From assembly GCA_950022655.1 (NCBI GenBank), contig OX465581.1:31033300-31097299 (forward strand): a stretch of 64,000 bases of DNA. Direction: 5' to 3'. This DNA is from Alentia gelatinosa (taxonomy: Eukaryota; Annelida; Polychaeta; Phyllodocida; Polynoidae). Shown here one piece after another: positions 35,731-48,591 of this stretch (the stretch's first letter is position 1; each line of letters starts with the position of its first letter). The translations under genes were made by a program, and so were the position numbers. The notes beneath the pieces were generated by a model. The model was given only the letters and a program-made list of their open reading frames with translations, made no database searches and was not told where the DNA came from.

Positions 35731-35898
35731 CTGTTTAATGTAATATATAACCTACCGTGTAAATATCACTTCGAGTACATCATCGCTGTCCTGTATATTG
35801 CCTGACTTGGTTACAGTTGCGAATATGCAGGGACACTTTATTTATCAATTGTTTATAAACCAAATCGACCTTGGATGTAGAGTTCATTAAACAATTTC

Positions 35899-35904
35899 AA
35901 TAAA
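35899..35904 (+). terminator. COA6 polyadenylation signal AATAAA
   Basis: A canonical AATAAA lies 169 bases after the COA6 stop codon and is followed by a T- and GT-rich stretch near 35930-35955. Confidence 0.7.
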
Positions 35905-36062
35905 CTCTAAATGACATATTTCTGTGTATATTTTCTTGTCGTTGTTGTTTGTTTGGGAGGGGTTCAAATGCGTCTTGAGATGACTTGGTTCAAATGTGAA
36001 TATTACATGTGACGCACCATTGCAGGAAGTAGTTTAAAACTGTATAACCATGGCGTGCCCCG

Positions 36063-36082
36063 CCCCCCCCCCCCCCCCCCCC
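36063..36082. repeat. Poly(C) tract, 20 bases
   Basis: An uninterrupted C run downstream of COA6. Confidence 0.9.
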
Positions 36083-36380
36083 ACGATCACTAATTCTGGT
36101 TTCACTTCCATTTTTTAAGGGTGACATGTTTAAGAATCGCTGTCGAAAAAACAGCATTAGTTCCACATTTGGACCTTTTGGTTGCGGTATAGCTTGGATG
36201 GAAACCTTTTTTTTTTTAATTTAGGAAAAGCATCTCTCGGAGGTAACCGAGTTTTTCCGATAAAATGCCGGATTATGGAATAGATGTATCAGAGGACTAG
36301 CGCGCTTATGGGGCTGAATCATGGCTGATAGATGTAGTGTTTCTGCAGGTGTTTCCGTTTAACGCCATCTAACATATAGC

Positions 36381-36700
36381 CCTTACAAAATAATCATTAC
36401 TGACCTTTCTGGGACTCTTTGAATTATGCTTCCATCTTAATTCTAAGTATCTAAGAAAAATGGGAAACTTTTTTACTACAGAATGACAGTGTCTGAGACT
36501 GTCGCCCGACATAAAATAAACATCAAAAGTATCCCATGAGATGAAAATTTTAGAAACGTATCCGACACATGAGACCTAGTCCTTACAAAATAAGTATTGC
36601 AGACCTTTCTGTGACACTTTGAATTATGCCTTTATCTTTATTCTAGGTATCTAAAAAAAGTTGGACAGTTTTTGTCACTGCAAGGGATACCTTTGATATA
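36381..36700 (+). repeat. 200-bp repeat, about 1.6 tandem units
   Basis: CCTTACAAAATAA recurs as CCTTACAAAATAAG exactly 200 bases later (36381 and 36581). The intervening TTTGAATTATGC and TCTAAG(G)TATCTAAGAAAA-type words repeat in register. Related sequence occurs at 50860-50905 and 56745-56960. It has satellite-like structure but is dispersed. Confidence 0.7.
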
Positions 36701-37424
36701 TCAGTGATACACTCAATAAAACCTGTTTAAGGGAGCCTTATCAGCACATCAGTGTCAGCTGGTTTTCATAAGGCAACCTCTTGTACATTAAGTTTTTGCA
36801 AAAGTAATAAATATTTTGTTTTGCTTGTTGACTCTATTACAGTAGTATATATAAATACACTGACTTATCTCCACACTGAGTAATATCAGTTAACATCATA
36901 TAACATGAAATAACATCAAATTGGGATTGAACTTAATATTGTCATCTTGGTAATTTTTTTGAACTCTTTATATGTTGGGGTCTGCCTCAACACTACTGGT
37001 AGTCGGTTCCATAGAGTTGAACCCGTATATTCCACACTGTTTACATATGATTGAATATTAGGTTGGACAGTTTTTAATACTGGTTCCCAGGGTATCCGCT
37101 AGTCACAGGCGGGCACCAGCCAAAGTTGAAGGCCATGCCTGTGGAACCCGTTACCTGCCCTTTATTCATATGGGCAGGGAACCAGTCTAGGTGTGGCACA
37201 CATCAGCGCCACCCTCACACTTTTATCTACGGCCTGCTTCCAGTCCCTAGAGATACACTCTCCATGTTCCAATATAGTCAAAAGCACTTCCCGTTAAAAC
37301 AGATGAATTAAAGGCAAGCTGATATGATGAGTTGTTGGGGATCAATTAAGATTTCATTGTTTTGATGAATTCTATTTATCTTCATCAGGATTCCGGTCTT
37401 AATAGTGTAATATATCCATTTCCA

Positions 37425-37620
37425 TTGTCTGTTTGGGTAGTTTAACGTCCAATTTATTCAATTAGACTCACTTTAGTTTTGACAAAATCTCACCCCTACA
37501 CAATAACCGAGATGAGAGTTCTTTTACTTCCCATACCACTTAGACCATGGTATGAGAAGGTTTGGCCTACAAACTATAGCAATAAATCTACCACTGCTTG
37601 TGGTGAAGGAGAAAAGTTAT
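37425..37620 (-). mobile_element. SINE fragment (reverse)
   Basis: The reversed tail GTTTGGGTAGTTTAACGTCC is followed by AAAATCTCACCCCTACACAA, CCATGGTATGAGAAGG and AATCTACCACTGCTTG. These match in reverse the body of the SINE at 3873-4131 (GTAGATT, CTTCTCATAC, TGTAGGAGTGAGATTT). The tRNA-like head is missing. Confidence 0.6.
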
Positions 37621-39140
37621 AGATATATTGGTATACCTAAATTCTAAGGAATTTTCAGGTTTATTTCTTAATCTAGCAACACGCGCGGTGGCCGTCACAC
37701 AGTGCGAAAACAATACATTTTTCAATCATTGCTCTTCAAACGGTTCTTCATAAGCGCCTGTTTATCACATATACTATCAAAATACACCTTCTGTAAGCTG
37801 AGATTCAGGGCTTTCATTTGAATATAGATATAAGAGTAAAGGTATGATATAATTTTTTTTAGTTTGTGACTTTAAGAAAGATTGGCCTTGGCCCATACCC
37901 TGCTCCATGGCCACTGCTCTGTCAGGCAGTTTTAAATTCATCCATTTGCTGATAGGTACTGCCACTTAAAGTGCCAAAGAACTATTTCAGCCAATCAGAG
38001 GACATCTTGGGCTTCACTTTAGTGATAGCACAAAATTTCTATGACCAGACAACAATTTGAGAAAAAGAAAAGCTCTTCACACAAAAATGAATGAATCAAA
38101 CAATTTTGTGCCATTACATAGAGTATTCATTCAATGTATGATATGCCATAGTTTTATAGATATAAATAGCCAGAATCTTGAAATAACTACAGTGAAAACT
38201 GAATTTTTCAATTCTCTGATCCAGGTGGAGACTTCATGTTCAAGATAAAATTTATCTTTTCCCCAAAAAGGAAAACACTAAAATTTCTTTCAAGAAAATA
38301 AATTAAGCAAATTAGCTGTCCAAATTCCTATTTACAAGTCAAAGATATGCTTTGCCTTGTATTACATGATTTAGATTAAAGAGGAGAATTATTTGAGTGC
38401 TTATGTGCAAGATTTATGCATCATTAATACAAATTTCCGTATTGATATGCAAATTAGCAATAACATCTCCACTATGCATGAAAATAAATTTATCTATTGG
38501 GTTCAGCATGTGAAAATACCCCTATATGCCAAATATCATAGCCCTATCATCATTATCTAGAGTTATTTTAATAAATCTGTTCATCTGTGCTAATCATTAT
38601 GTGGTGCCATGCCGTCTACTATTTTCTACATACCTGAGTTACTCAAATTCAATCTTAATCTGACTAGGCTTTCCTCCATAATTCTTGAACTACTTGACCC
38701 ATTTTCAAAATTGAAATATCTTTGTGATCATCTCCTTCCAGGCTATATTTTGCATATAGTATTCTAATTATAGATATTAAATTCAATTTTTCATTCTCGT
38801 AGCTACTTAATCTATTACTTCAATACAATAATTATGTAAACCTTAGAAAGTAATGCCCCCATACAGATATACTAAATTACCTCAAGACTGGGTAAAGGTA
38901 AAAACTGCTCATAACAAAGCACATAGATTAGGTCAAAGAGCCAAACCGTTATGTGGTTAATTTTTGCTCAATAGTTTCGACGGTCTCGTCTCATCAGGCG
39001 TTTATAGGCCGGCCTATAGGTCAATTTTATATTCTGACCGATTGTCAATATATAGTGATGTTGTGATCACTTTGCCAATATCATTTTTATTAACTTCAGG
39101 GGTCATTCACTTAGTAGTCGCCTATGGGTAATGCCTCGTG
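37621..39140. other. No gene recognised
   Basis: The DNA is AT-rich, with no coherent ORF or splice-linked exons. Confidence 0.45.
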
Positions 39141-39148
39141 GGTCATCA

Positions 39149-39278
39149 TTTTTTTCTTTTCTTGTTTGGAAGAGCTTCTCACACCTTGTGGGGTGTTATT
39201 GGAGGTATTCTAAGAGGGAGAATCCAGTAACATCCCACAAGGTGTGAGGAGCTTTTCCAAACAAGAAAAGAAAAAAAA
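39149..39278 (+). repeat. Long hairpin, about 50-bp arms
   Basis: The left arm (39149-39198) includes CTTGTTTGGAAGAGCTTCTC and ACACCTTGTGGGGTGTTA. The right arm (39228-39278) includes TAACATCCCACAAGGTGTGA and GGAGCTTTTCCAAACAAG, with T-rich and A-rich outer ends. The spacer is about 29 bases. The three arm differences are all G-T pairs on the plus strand, so a plus-strand RNA could pair throughout. Confidence 0.85.
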
Positions 39279-39462
39279 CCCCTTCATTTATTACGATTGA
39301 TAAGTACTTCTGCCACCCCTCAAATGCGACAATTTTGGAACGGGACGGTAGTAGGTGCTGAAATGGTTTTACTGCGCCCCAGAAAAATAAATCCAGAACC
39401 GAGCAAATTACAATACTTTATTCGATAATGATAAACGATATTTTACAGGAATAGGTATCGTA

Positions 39463-39468
39463 TTTATT
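39463..39468 (-). terminator. Candidate POLR1G polyadenylation signal
   Basis: TTTATT on the plus strand is AATAAA on the minus strand, about 210 bases past the POLR1G stop codon. Confidence 0.5.
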
Positions 39469-39677
39469 CAAATAACCAAAAAGATATAAGGTATTTTCCT
39501 ACAAGGTACCGGTGATGCAAGGTGCAAGGACCAGAGACAATTTAGCGACACCATATCCTCAGACTTGACCAATTACATAATAATCATTCAGCAATCAATC
39601 TCAATTGCTCAGTCAAATCTCCAGAAACAAATTCGTCGATATCAAATGAGGAATTAAAAGGATAACCATGTCAGGAA

Positions 39678-42600
39678 TTATTCAGCTTTATCTTTTTTAT
39701 GTTTCTTTTTCTTTGACTTTCCCCCCTCGAATCCTGATTCTGCTGTCGCAGTAATTGCATCTGAAGCCTCAGAATGTTCAAGTGACCGTTTCTTCTTCTT
39801 TGACTTTTTCCCCTTGGATTCTGATGGTGAATCGTCGAGAAGTGTTTCTACTGTCGTAGAAATGACATCTGGAACCTCCTCAGAATGTTCGGATGATCTT
39901 TTCTTTTTCTTCGACCTTTTTCGCTTGGACTCTGATTGTGAATTATCAGAAATTGTTTCTGTTATAGCATTTTCATCTGGAACTTCCTCGGAATCTTTGA
40001 GAGACCTTTTCTTTTTCTTTGACTTTTTTCGTTCGGACTCTGATTGAGAATCATCAAAAGTTGTTTCTGTTACAGCAATTTCACCCTGGACCTCCTCAGG
40101 ATGTTTGAGAGACCTTTTCTTCTTCTTTGAATTTTTCCCTTCGGATTCTAATTGTGAATTATTAAAAATGGTTTCCGTCGTAGTATTACCGTCTGGTGCA
40201 TCCTCCGAATAGTTAGGCAACTTATTCTTTTTCTTCGATTTTCGCCCCTTAAATTCTGACTGTGAATCACCAGAAATCGGTTCTATTGTCGCAGCAATGG
40301 CATCTGGAGCCTCCTCGGAATGTCGAAGAGCCCGTTTTTCTTTCTTTCGACGAGAATGAGTTGATTGCTTTGGTCGAGCACCCTCCATCCTATCATATGG
40401 CACTGTTGCAACAAAGGGAACGTTTTATCTTAAAATTCTCACGGGATGTAAAAAGGATTGGCTACAAACTGTAGAAATAAAACGAGCAACAGATTACAAC
40501 AAAAGTATTTACTGCCTTTCAAACAGAAGGTACGCAGTACCAATACGTGACGGCATAGGTTTTCGTTTAAGTGGAATTATGTATTCTGTGAAACTTACCT
40601 GCCCCAAAGGGCACGTTCCTAAACTTGAGGCCAGGTGGTAGGTTCGTGTCTCGCGGTGGCTTTGGTTGGGGCATCTTGATAGAGGGAATGCTCAACGACT
40701 GCGACAGCCACATCTGTCCCGAGACCTGGCCAACTGTGAGGAAAACAAGAAACAAGAACATCAGAAACGAGATATACTTGCTTTACGTTCGTCAACATAA
40801 AGAAATATGCAATGAAACTGCTCTTAACGCACACTTCTGACTCTTTTCAAATATATCTCCCTATATACATGTTTATCAAATGCAAATCCTTCATTAGTTT
40901 GTACAGCATTGTACTTATCGCAGGAGTGAAAGGGATTCCGAGGGATCGATATATATGTATTTAACGCGTAGATACTTTCTTAAACCTTTGAATAACCTAT
41001 TTAATTAATTGATTCCAGAGAGTATCTATTTTTCTTTATATATCAACTGCTTCATCTGTCCTAGATCTTTCTTATTCTTACACATATCAAATGTACTTTT
41101 TTTTTTCATCTAAGAGGAAGCACGATCAGTGACGACGAAGGGGAAAAACAGAAAGCGATGTATATATGGCAGCTATATAAAGCACGTTAAGCTTCCTATT
41201 GGTTCAGACTTCCTTTGTGCAAAGGTGTTTTAGTATAAACGTAAATCATCACTTACAAAGTTGGTGATTTTGAACCAAAACTTCATAAAAAAACATATAT
41301 ACAAATGTATTAAACCCTCACAAGGCAATTGTAATAACAGTCAGTCTAACCAAATAAGTGTCCTTCACATTTTGACATTATAATACGTTCTTACAAAGCA
41401 GGACCATTACAGGAGAAACATACATACTAATTAACAGTAATGCCCAAAGTCTAACATGAAAATCTCACAAAGAACAAGTGCACGTCGCCTCTAAAATATA
41501 TTTTTGTATTGCAGTTTTTTTAGGGTGTTATCAGATGGCAGCTACCGCGTAGATGAACACGTATGTGCTCATTGACTACCGGTACCGGTACTTCACATAT
41601 TAGTTACTATGTGAAAAATGTACTTTTGTATTGTGATAAGAAAACTGTATGGCTATTTGTGAATCTGAAACGCTGTCAAAGTAACTTATTTAGGGGTATG
41701 ACAATTAATTGGTAGGTTAACTCTCTGGCATGATTACTGATTCACTGACTATTCATCTAGTAAATCCAATGTTCTTACCATAATGCAGTTTCTTGCCAGC
41801 CGTACTAGGTAGGAGCAATGGAGTTTTCTGTAAGGAGATAAAATGGATACCGAGATGAAATCAAGGAATAGACTTACCTCACATGCATGAATAATTCAAA
41901 GATAGAACGAAACTTACGAATAATACTGAATAAACTTAGGCCTTTGCAACCAAATCCTAGATATCTAGTCAAACCGTACACAAACGAGTTGCTTTACTTA
42001 CAATATTCTCGTTTTGACAGCTTCGCAGTTCGTAGCTGGGTGCAGATTCCTGAAAGTTGATGCCCAATAAGTCAGGTATTTTTAAATTACTCATGGACAA
42101 GCACAAGTAGCGAAATATAACAATATTTACCAATCATTGGTAGGCTCACCCGTTTCATAAAGGGATTAATCATATTATGTACTGAAAATGAAAAAGTGAA
42201 TTTCTATGGAAAAAGTGGAATACTGTCATCTCTGATTCCTTGAAGTACAGAGTTAAAAATTAGTTTCATGTAATATTGTTAAGTATCTTTGTGAAATTAG
42301 TAGCATATATCTAACGATTAAGTTCATAACTTTAGAACCATACATCGAAATCAAGATGACTAATCATTACCTTGGTTGTGCCAAGCTGTGCCACTGAATT
42401 GCGCGGGAAATTCTTTCCATCGAGCTTCGAGACATCGTACTAGAGAAGAAACACAAAGCCTTATACTTATCAATCGATAGGATCTATATTTTGTTAAATA
42501 CGAATACTTAATCAAATTTCACATACCAATAAATTATAAAATTCTTACATCAGTAGGCAGTCTCAGGATCCATATTTCATTGTCAGCTCTAATGTCTTGC

Positions 42601-44843
42601 ACTGTAAGAGGGGCTTCGACAAATTCTATTTCCTTGAAATTCTCAGGGCATACATATCTGAAATATAAATACAGCAATTAGTATCCAGGCCCTAATATAG
42701 GGATGTCAATTGGAGTCTTGAACAATTTTCTATGTGGAATTTACTGTCTCAGAGAGACTAAATCACATGGAAACACATCCTTATTGACAATGAAATGACT
42801 GGGGTATGTGGACAGATTTAAATCACTGTTAATTTGTATGAATGACTACACATGGATGGTGCATGTTCATTAAACGACTACACGACAGTTAGCAAAACCC
42901 ACATTGATCCTAAACCAAACTTAGATATACCAGAATAAGGCAACTCTATGAAGATGTATTTCCTTTCTTACACATTTACGTTGGCTTTATTGAGTTAACT
43001 AACACTTGTGAGACCAAAACGAAACTTACCTCTGGGTCGTCAGCGGTGTTTTCTTAGGTGCGACCGAGGATTTATTTTGGGGTTGTACTGCCTCTTCACT
43101 ACTTTCAGACTCTGAACCACTCCTCTTAGAAGGTGATTTTCGTGGTGTAGGTGTGGTTGCCACCGTCTTCTGTGCGGACTTAGTATTTGCCTGGGAGTCT
43201 AAGCTTGAATCGCTTTCTAAATCCGAGGAGCTTTCACTACTGCTTTGATATCGGGCTCTCTTAGGTGGGTTGGATTTCTGAGGAGTAAGTTTCAACGGTG
43301 TCACAACCTGTGAATTAGATAATGATATATTGATTGGCGCTGTTTCATGAATGCTGTCGTCTGAGTTTTCACTTATACTTCGTGGTCGCTTTCTATTGGA
43401 TGATTTCTGAGGAGTCCCTCTACTCGGTGACAAAGCATGAGATCCGTTCAATGTGTGCATCTTTTTTGGAGATGCTGTCTTCCTGGTCTCACCATCTGTA
43501 TCAGACCCTATGTTTGAGAAGAGGTCGGGGCTGCCGCACACTGGATGGGCCTTCTCACTTGACAGAGACTTCTTACTTGATGTTTTACTCGAGGATTTCT
43601 GCAGAAGGTGAGATTGAAAGGAAGTTTTAAACATGTTTATCGATCTAGAATAATTACAATGTGTCTACAAATGAATATTTCAAACATAAAATAAAACTAG
43701 AAAGTCTGCTTGAAAGGACGGAATTGGGATAACACATTCCAACACGTATATTCTGAGACGAGACAGATAACTTTTCTCATGGTCAGACAATAGCCCACCT
43801 ACCCGTGACCGTCGCGTGAGAATTTCTTGATCAAATTGATAGGCATGGAATAAGAACAATACCAAACCGTTGTGACTTTCCGATAATAATCCATCCCAAT
43901 TGAACTCCTGATTTACAATTTCTGCAGGCATAAATATTTTTTTCCATGGACATAAAAAGATGGTTAGCTGCCATAAAAGGGAAAATCTTTAAGTATCTTA
44001 AAACTTAACCTAGAACTTTTATCTTTAAGAGGACAATTGGTGTTAGAACATCGGGTTGAGAATAAATTCCAAGTTCTGTAAACCCGGATCGCAGTCTATT
44101 TCCAGGCGAAAATCAATGACTTAATATTTATTTACTCATATATATCACACATACCAATACCGATATTTCAAATAAAGGCTCGTCAAGCTAACTCGAATTT
44201 AAGCGCAAATGGCAGACACAAGGAACTGCAAAGTCGTTCCTTTTCGTTTATTTTTTATGAATGAGTTTTGGTAGTGCAACGCAGATTTAAAAGCATTCTA
44301 TCGTAGCTAAAACATAAAAATAATGTTGCCTTTGATAATAGAAATGTAAAGTCCGTTACTGTTATTTACTTTTGCACGCGAGGAGCTAACATTCTCAGCT
44401 ATTGCCAGTATATCCTCATCCAATTCCGACTCGCTATCGATATTGCTGCTTGGTACAACCGGAACTGAAAATACAAATTTTACGCAATAAAACAAAAACT
44501 CCTTACAGTTCAGCAATAAGTGGCATTCTTCTACTTCTTACTAGGTTTACACCATATCAAAAACGATATAGACTATCTCTCCATTAAATAATATAAGTAC
44601 AGTTAGTTATATAAGACACGGAAAGGAAAAATAATTAATATATTGGATGCTATTGCTATATATTTTGATAGCTATATATTTGAGTACTCTGATGTGATCA
44701 CAGAGGCACGACATTACAGTTATTCCGCCCTGGCCGTATGAGTTTCACATGTTAAACTATTAGTTAACAAACTAACCGTTTGATTTCTTTGTTTTTACGC
44801 TTGGTGTTCTTAATGGCGAAAACAATTGAAAGCTGAAATCCAT
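39678..44843 (-). CDS. POLR1G: POLR1G (PAF49/CD3EAP/Rpa34-like) RNA polymerase I subunit
   Basis: Nine coding exons on the minus strand join in phase: 44843-44777, 44464-44370, 43598-43030, 42657-42549, 42439-42371, 42049-42002, 41827-41779, 40733-40599 and 40402-39678, giving 621 residues. The core (about residues 244-390) fits the Rpa34/PAF49 fold: YVCPENFKE, DNEIWILRLPTD, LDGKNFP, SYELRSCQNEN, LLLPSTAGKKLHY and LPPGLKFRNVPFG. The C-terminal exon is a lysine-rich repeat array (KSKKKKRSLKHSEEVPD-type units), as in human CD3EAP. Rpa34 pairs with Rpa49 on polymerase I in the nucleolus and aids rRNA transcription. Unusually, about 243 Ser/Lys-rich residues precede the core. An acceptor just before the ATG implies an upstream non-coding exon. 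A gene fusion is less likely, since all phases fit. Confidence 0.87.
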
Positions 44844-45019
44844 GACGATCTCTGTAAAAAGAAAAAAAAAACACATCAGAACAAAATCGGACGACCTTAT
44901 CAATTCATATTGGATTTTGTTCAATTCAATTACAATAAATACAAGATACTTCTAGGGAAAGTTGTTATCAATATATGTGAATACATATCTACATAACCAA
45001 AGGAGACAAGATACATAAA

Positions 45020-45370
45020 ATACATACATAAATATATAGACAATAATCGATGGTTTTGTGGACAGGCGGCCGTAAACCACGAGTGGTTGACGCGTAGTAA
45101 TACACGAGCGCTAGCGAGTGTATTACGACGTCAACCTCGAGTGGTTTAAAGAGCTGCCTATCCACAAAATCATCGTTTGTTGCATTTATTATCCATCTTT
45201 CCGAATAAATTAAACCCAGTAATTGCCATATCAGAAGGTATAACAATAGGGACTATTTCTTTGCTCTATAGCAAAAGGGACTATTTTTCGCGTATACCAT
45301 GGTTTTGAGGCCGTATACCACAGGTTTGAATCCGTATACCACAGTTATGGTATCTGACAGGTTTTATACA
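45020..45370 (-). repeat. Palindromic dispersed repeat, copy B
   Basis: This is the inverted counterpart of 30690-30955. A long imperfect palindrome (about 45046-45178) has GGTTTTGTGGACAGG paired with CCTATCCACAAAATC outside, and GTAAACCACGAGTGGTTGAC paired with GTCAACCTCGAGTGGTTTA inside. It is centred on CACGAGCGCTAGCGAGTG. The right flank carries TGCATTTATTATCCATCTTT and AATTAAACCCAGTAATTG. Confidence 0.7.
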
Positions 45371-45439
45371 ATGGGTTGTGGTTTACTGAGTCCCCATACA
45401 TTTTCAATGGGGGCTTTGTATACGATGGATAATAAAATT

Positions 45440-48305
45440 AAGGATTCACTGAAGGTACCTGCTTACTATGGGAAGTAGCTTGCCTTCCCTTTATAGCGTA
45501 AAATTTCATTCTACCTTATATATATTAGTTAAAACGAGATTTCTGGGGAACGTTTTGAGACTATCGGCACTTAGTTGGACGTCCCTGTGTTCTTGCAGCG
45601 CCCTATGAAGTTTGCAGGGAAAATTTGTAATGTTCGTAATATTTGCTCAGAAGCGAACGAATTTCCGATTAGATCTCAATTTGTGGGCGCAGAGGTGAAC
45701 ACATTTCTGACTAGATCTCAATTTGTAACCTCTGAAATGATGGAATTAAACAGGACTGAATGGATATTTTGGCACTTAGGTGTATGTTTTGTAGTTTTCA
45801 TGTGATGTATTGAACTCCCTAGGGCCCCGTAAGTCATTCTTGACAAAATCTGCAGTCTTAGCTAATGCTTAAAAGGTCAGAGAGGTTGACGTTTTTAGCT
45901 AAATAAGGACTGGGACTCCCATATTTGTGTTCAATGACAATAATTAACAATTATACTGAAATGCATTTATATCATATCTGTTGTATCACTCCATGGCGTT
46001 CAGTGTCTATTGTCACAGTCCTGTTTCTCTACTCAGAGATGAGTGAGTGTGCTCCCTCTGCCTGACTGACTAATGTGGAGGGAGACATCAGTGCACAAAC
46101 ACCAGTTCATTTGTCCTAGAATCAATGCAGTCTTGCAAGATTTCTTTTTAACATCTATGAATTAGAGGCATTTATTACATCATCAAGTACTACAAAATGC
46201 CCCTTTTGCTACTTATTTCAATGTGATTACCATATTTATAGAAGAGCACTATGAGCAAGGAAAACTTTACATTGAGTACTTGAGAGGGTTCTGCATTTTG
46301 AGAGATGGGACTTTTCTTCCTTCTGTAGTGCCACACCATGGGTTTATCCACTTAAGTCAAGGATCCCACACCCTATGCCAGACTACAACAATCTGCCAGA
46401 ATATTTGCATGTCAATGATATCTCTCCCAAAAATCAGTGAAGGTTGTGCAAGGGAGCCTGATGACTACCAACTATGAGTGCAATTCAAGAAATCTGTTGC
46501 TGCTGGATATTCATGTGTGAACAATCAAGTGACTTCAGTGATTGTTTGTTTGGGCTAGTTTAACGTCCAATTTGGCAGTGAGAAGTACAGTCAGCCATTC
46601 ACTTGTTGATAAATATATATCATTGTATACCTGTGGGTGAATGTCTCACTTTTACTGACAAAGAGTACATTTTCTGTTCATCACTGAGTGATGGAAGAAT
46701 ATTCATACATCCCTCTAAACCACATGATCACTGTCATTGTGTCATTCTGCTATTTAGTGAGTTGTAATGATTAATGAGTTCCAGGTAAATAATAACAAGG
46801 AGACATAGGGAGTGGACTGAATTTCATCTGTTTCTTATTGTTTTGGTGAGTGCTATTTATACAGTATGAGTATGTTACTACACAACTATGCTGTAATTTA
46901 TGGTTCATTCAGAGTTAGTGAACAGATTTCAAGTGCAAAAAAGAAATTAACTGCCGTTTGTCAGTTAAAAAGTTACCATGATAGAAATCTATTTAAATAT
47001 TCCTTAAAGAAAACAAACATAGATTGCTGAATGTCTGAAAGGGCAGGGAACTCCTGTAAGGAGTCGACATCAATCATAAATATTGGCATAACTTTTCAGC
47101 CATAACTGATACTTTGACAGATTCTAATCATGACTTCTGTTCTCTAAATACGAATAGTAATCATAGTAATCTATGGGAAGGGGAGGCAGTCAGTGTTGCA
47201 ATAACTGTGCCCCCTCCCCAGCCTTAATTAATAAATATTCCCTTGAAGGTCTGTTCCATAATAAAGAAATCAACAAATTTATGTGAAAGTTGTCGTTCTC
47301 TACGATTTCCATACAGAATGATGTGAATGAGGCTGAGTGAATATCACATAGCATTCAACCAAGTCAGAGAACAGTGACTTAGACCAAAACGAGCTGCTTT
47401 CTGTATTTATTTTTATCACCCCTGTACACACTATAAGAATGGACGATACATAGGGTATGGACCATGGAGAACGGACTGCAACAGTCGTATGGCCATGGAG
47501 AATGAGTTCCCAATGTTAAGTTTAGGGGACAAAAGTACCAGGAGTGAGATATAAATATATTAGACTGGTTTCACTTCCTGTCTCAAATGCCTATCTCTCC
47601 ACATACCTTAACCCTCATCGACAAGATACAGATAGTGGTCAAGTGTAGATTTTCAAATATACTGCTACACCTTGTTCAACCTTTCTCTTTTAAGGAATGG
47701 TTCCGCCAACACGATGGATTTGCTGTGGTATATCTTGTTATATCTTACACTGTCGCAATATGTTGTACCTCCTTTGTTGTAATACATTTAGGGCGATGAT
47801 GTGTGTACTTTTTCACATGTTGTATGCATATTTTGGTGCTCCACCACTGTTTATGATACTTTTAATATGTGAGGATGTTTTAAGTACTTCTGAAGCAATT
47901 CCCCTGACAAAATCTGACTTCCCTGGCAATTTCAGATCAATTGATTATGTGGTAGCCCCAGTTAAGGCTATAAACGTGATGTTAACAAATCATTGAAACA
48001 AGTGACTTTCTTCGAGATGGCACTTTCAAATTATGTCTGAATAATGTAAATGATCCCATTTCAACTATTACATGTACAGAATGCACAGGAGAAGGTCGAT
48101 TAATATATTTTTTACCATTTTAGCACTTTGTATTCACCAGCAAGATGGTAGATTGATCCGTTGTCAGGCAAATTTGCATAATTTGGAGGGTATTTTGAAC
48201 CGGAAGCGTCCATGCCGGATCGGAGAATAGGGTTGGATCAAGATTATAGTTGTGTATGTGTATACATGACAATTAAACAATTTAAGTGCACTTTTCCAAG
48301 TTTTT
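45440..48305. other. No gene recognised
   Basis: The DNA is AT-rich. A SINE/LINE tail in reverse (GTTTGTTTGGGCTAGTTTAA, then CGTCCAA) lies at 46545-46571. Short frames near 45575, 46223 and 47587 lack protein character. Confidence 0.45.
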
Positions 48306-48309
48306 CCAG

Positions 48310-48440
48310 CTAGAGACTCAAGGCCTCCAAAGGGGATAGGCTCAAGGCGTCCACAGGGTAGGCTCAAGGAGTCCACAAAAAAACACAAGGTGTCAAGCCT
48401 CAAGGGCTCAAATCGTCCCAGGCTCAAGGCTCAAGGCGGG
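48310..48440. repeat. Short tandem motif GGCTCAAGG-(C/A)GTCCACA
   Basis: GGCTCAAGG or CTCAAGG occurs about eight times in 130 bases, often followed by CGTCCACA or AGTCCACA. The array is imperfect and non-coding. Confidence 0.65.
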
Positions 48441-48591
48441 GGTATTCAATGTCAGTACACCTTAAGTTGGAATTCCATTTATACGAAAATAGCGGCGATG
48501 TCGCGGATGGCGCTCGAACAGGTGGTCGTGTCCTAGTTGTGTAAAGTGGAATGGCAACATATGTATCGACTATCGTGTAGGTAGGCAACAA

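Noticed and set aside
39814..40047. Plus-strand open frame rich in Phe and Ser
   Set aside because: It is the antisense of the POLR1G lysine-rich repeat exon; the FFFFD runs are reversed KKKK codons.
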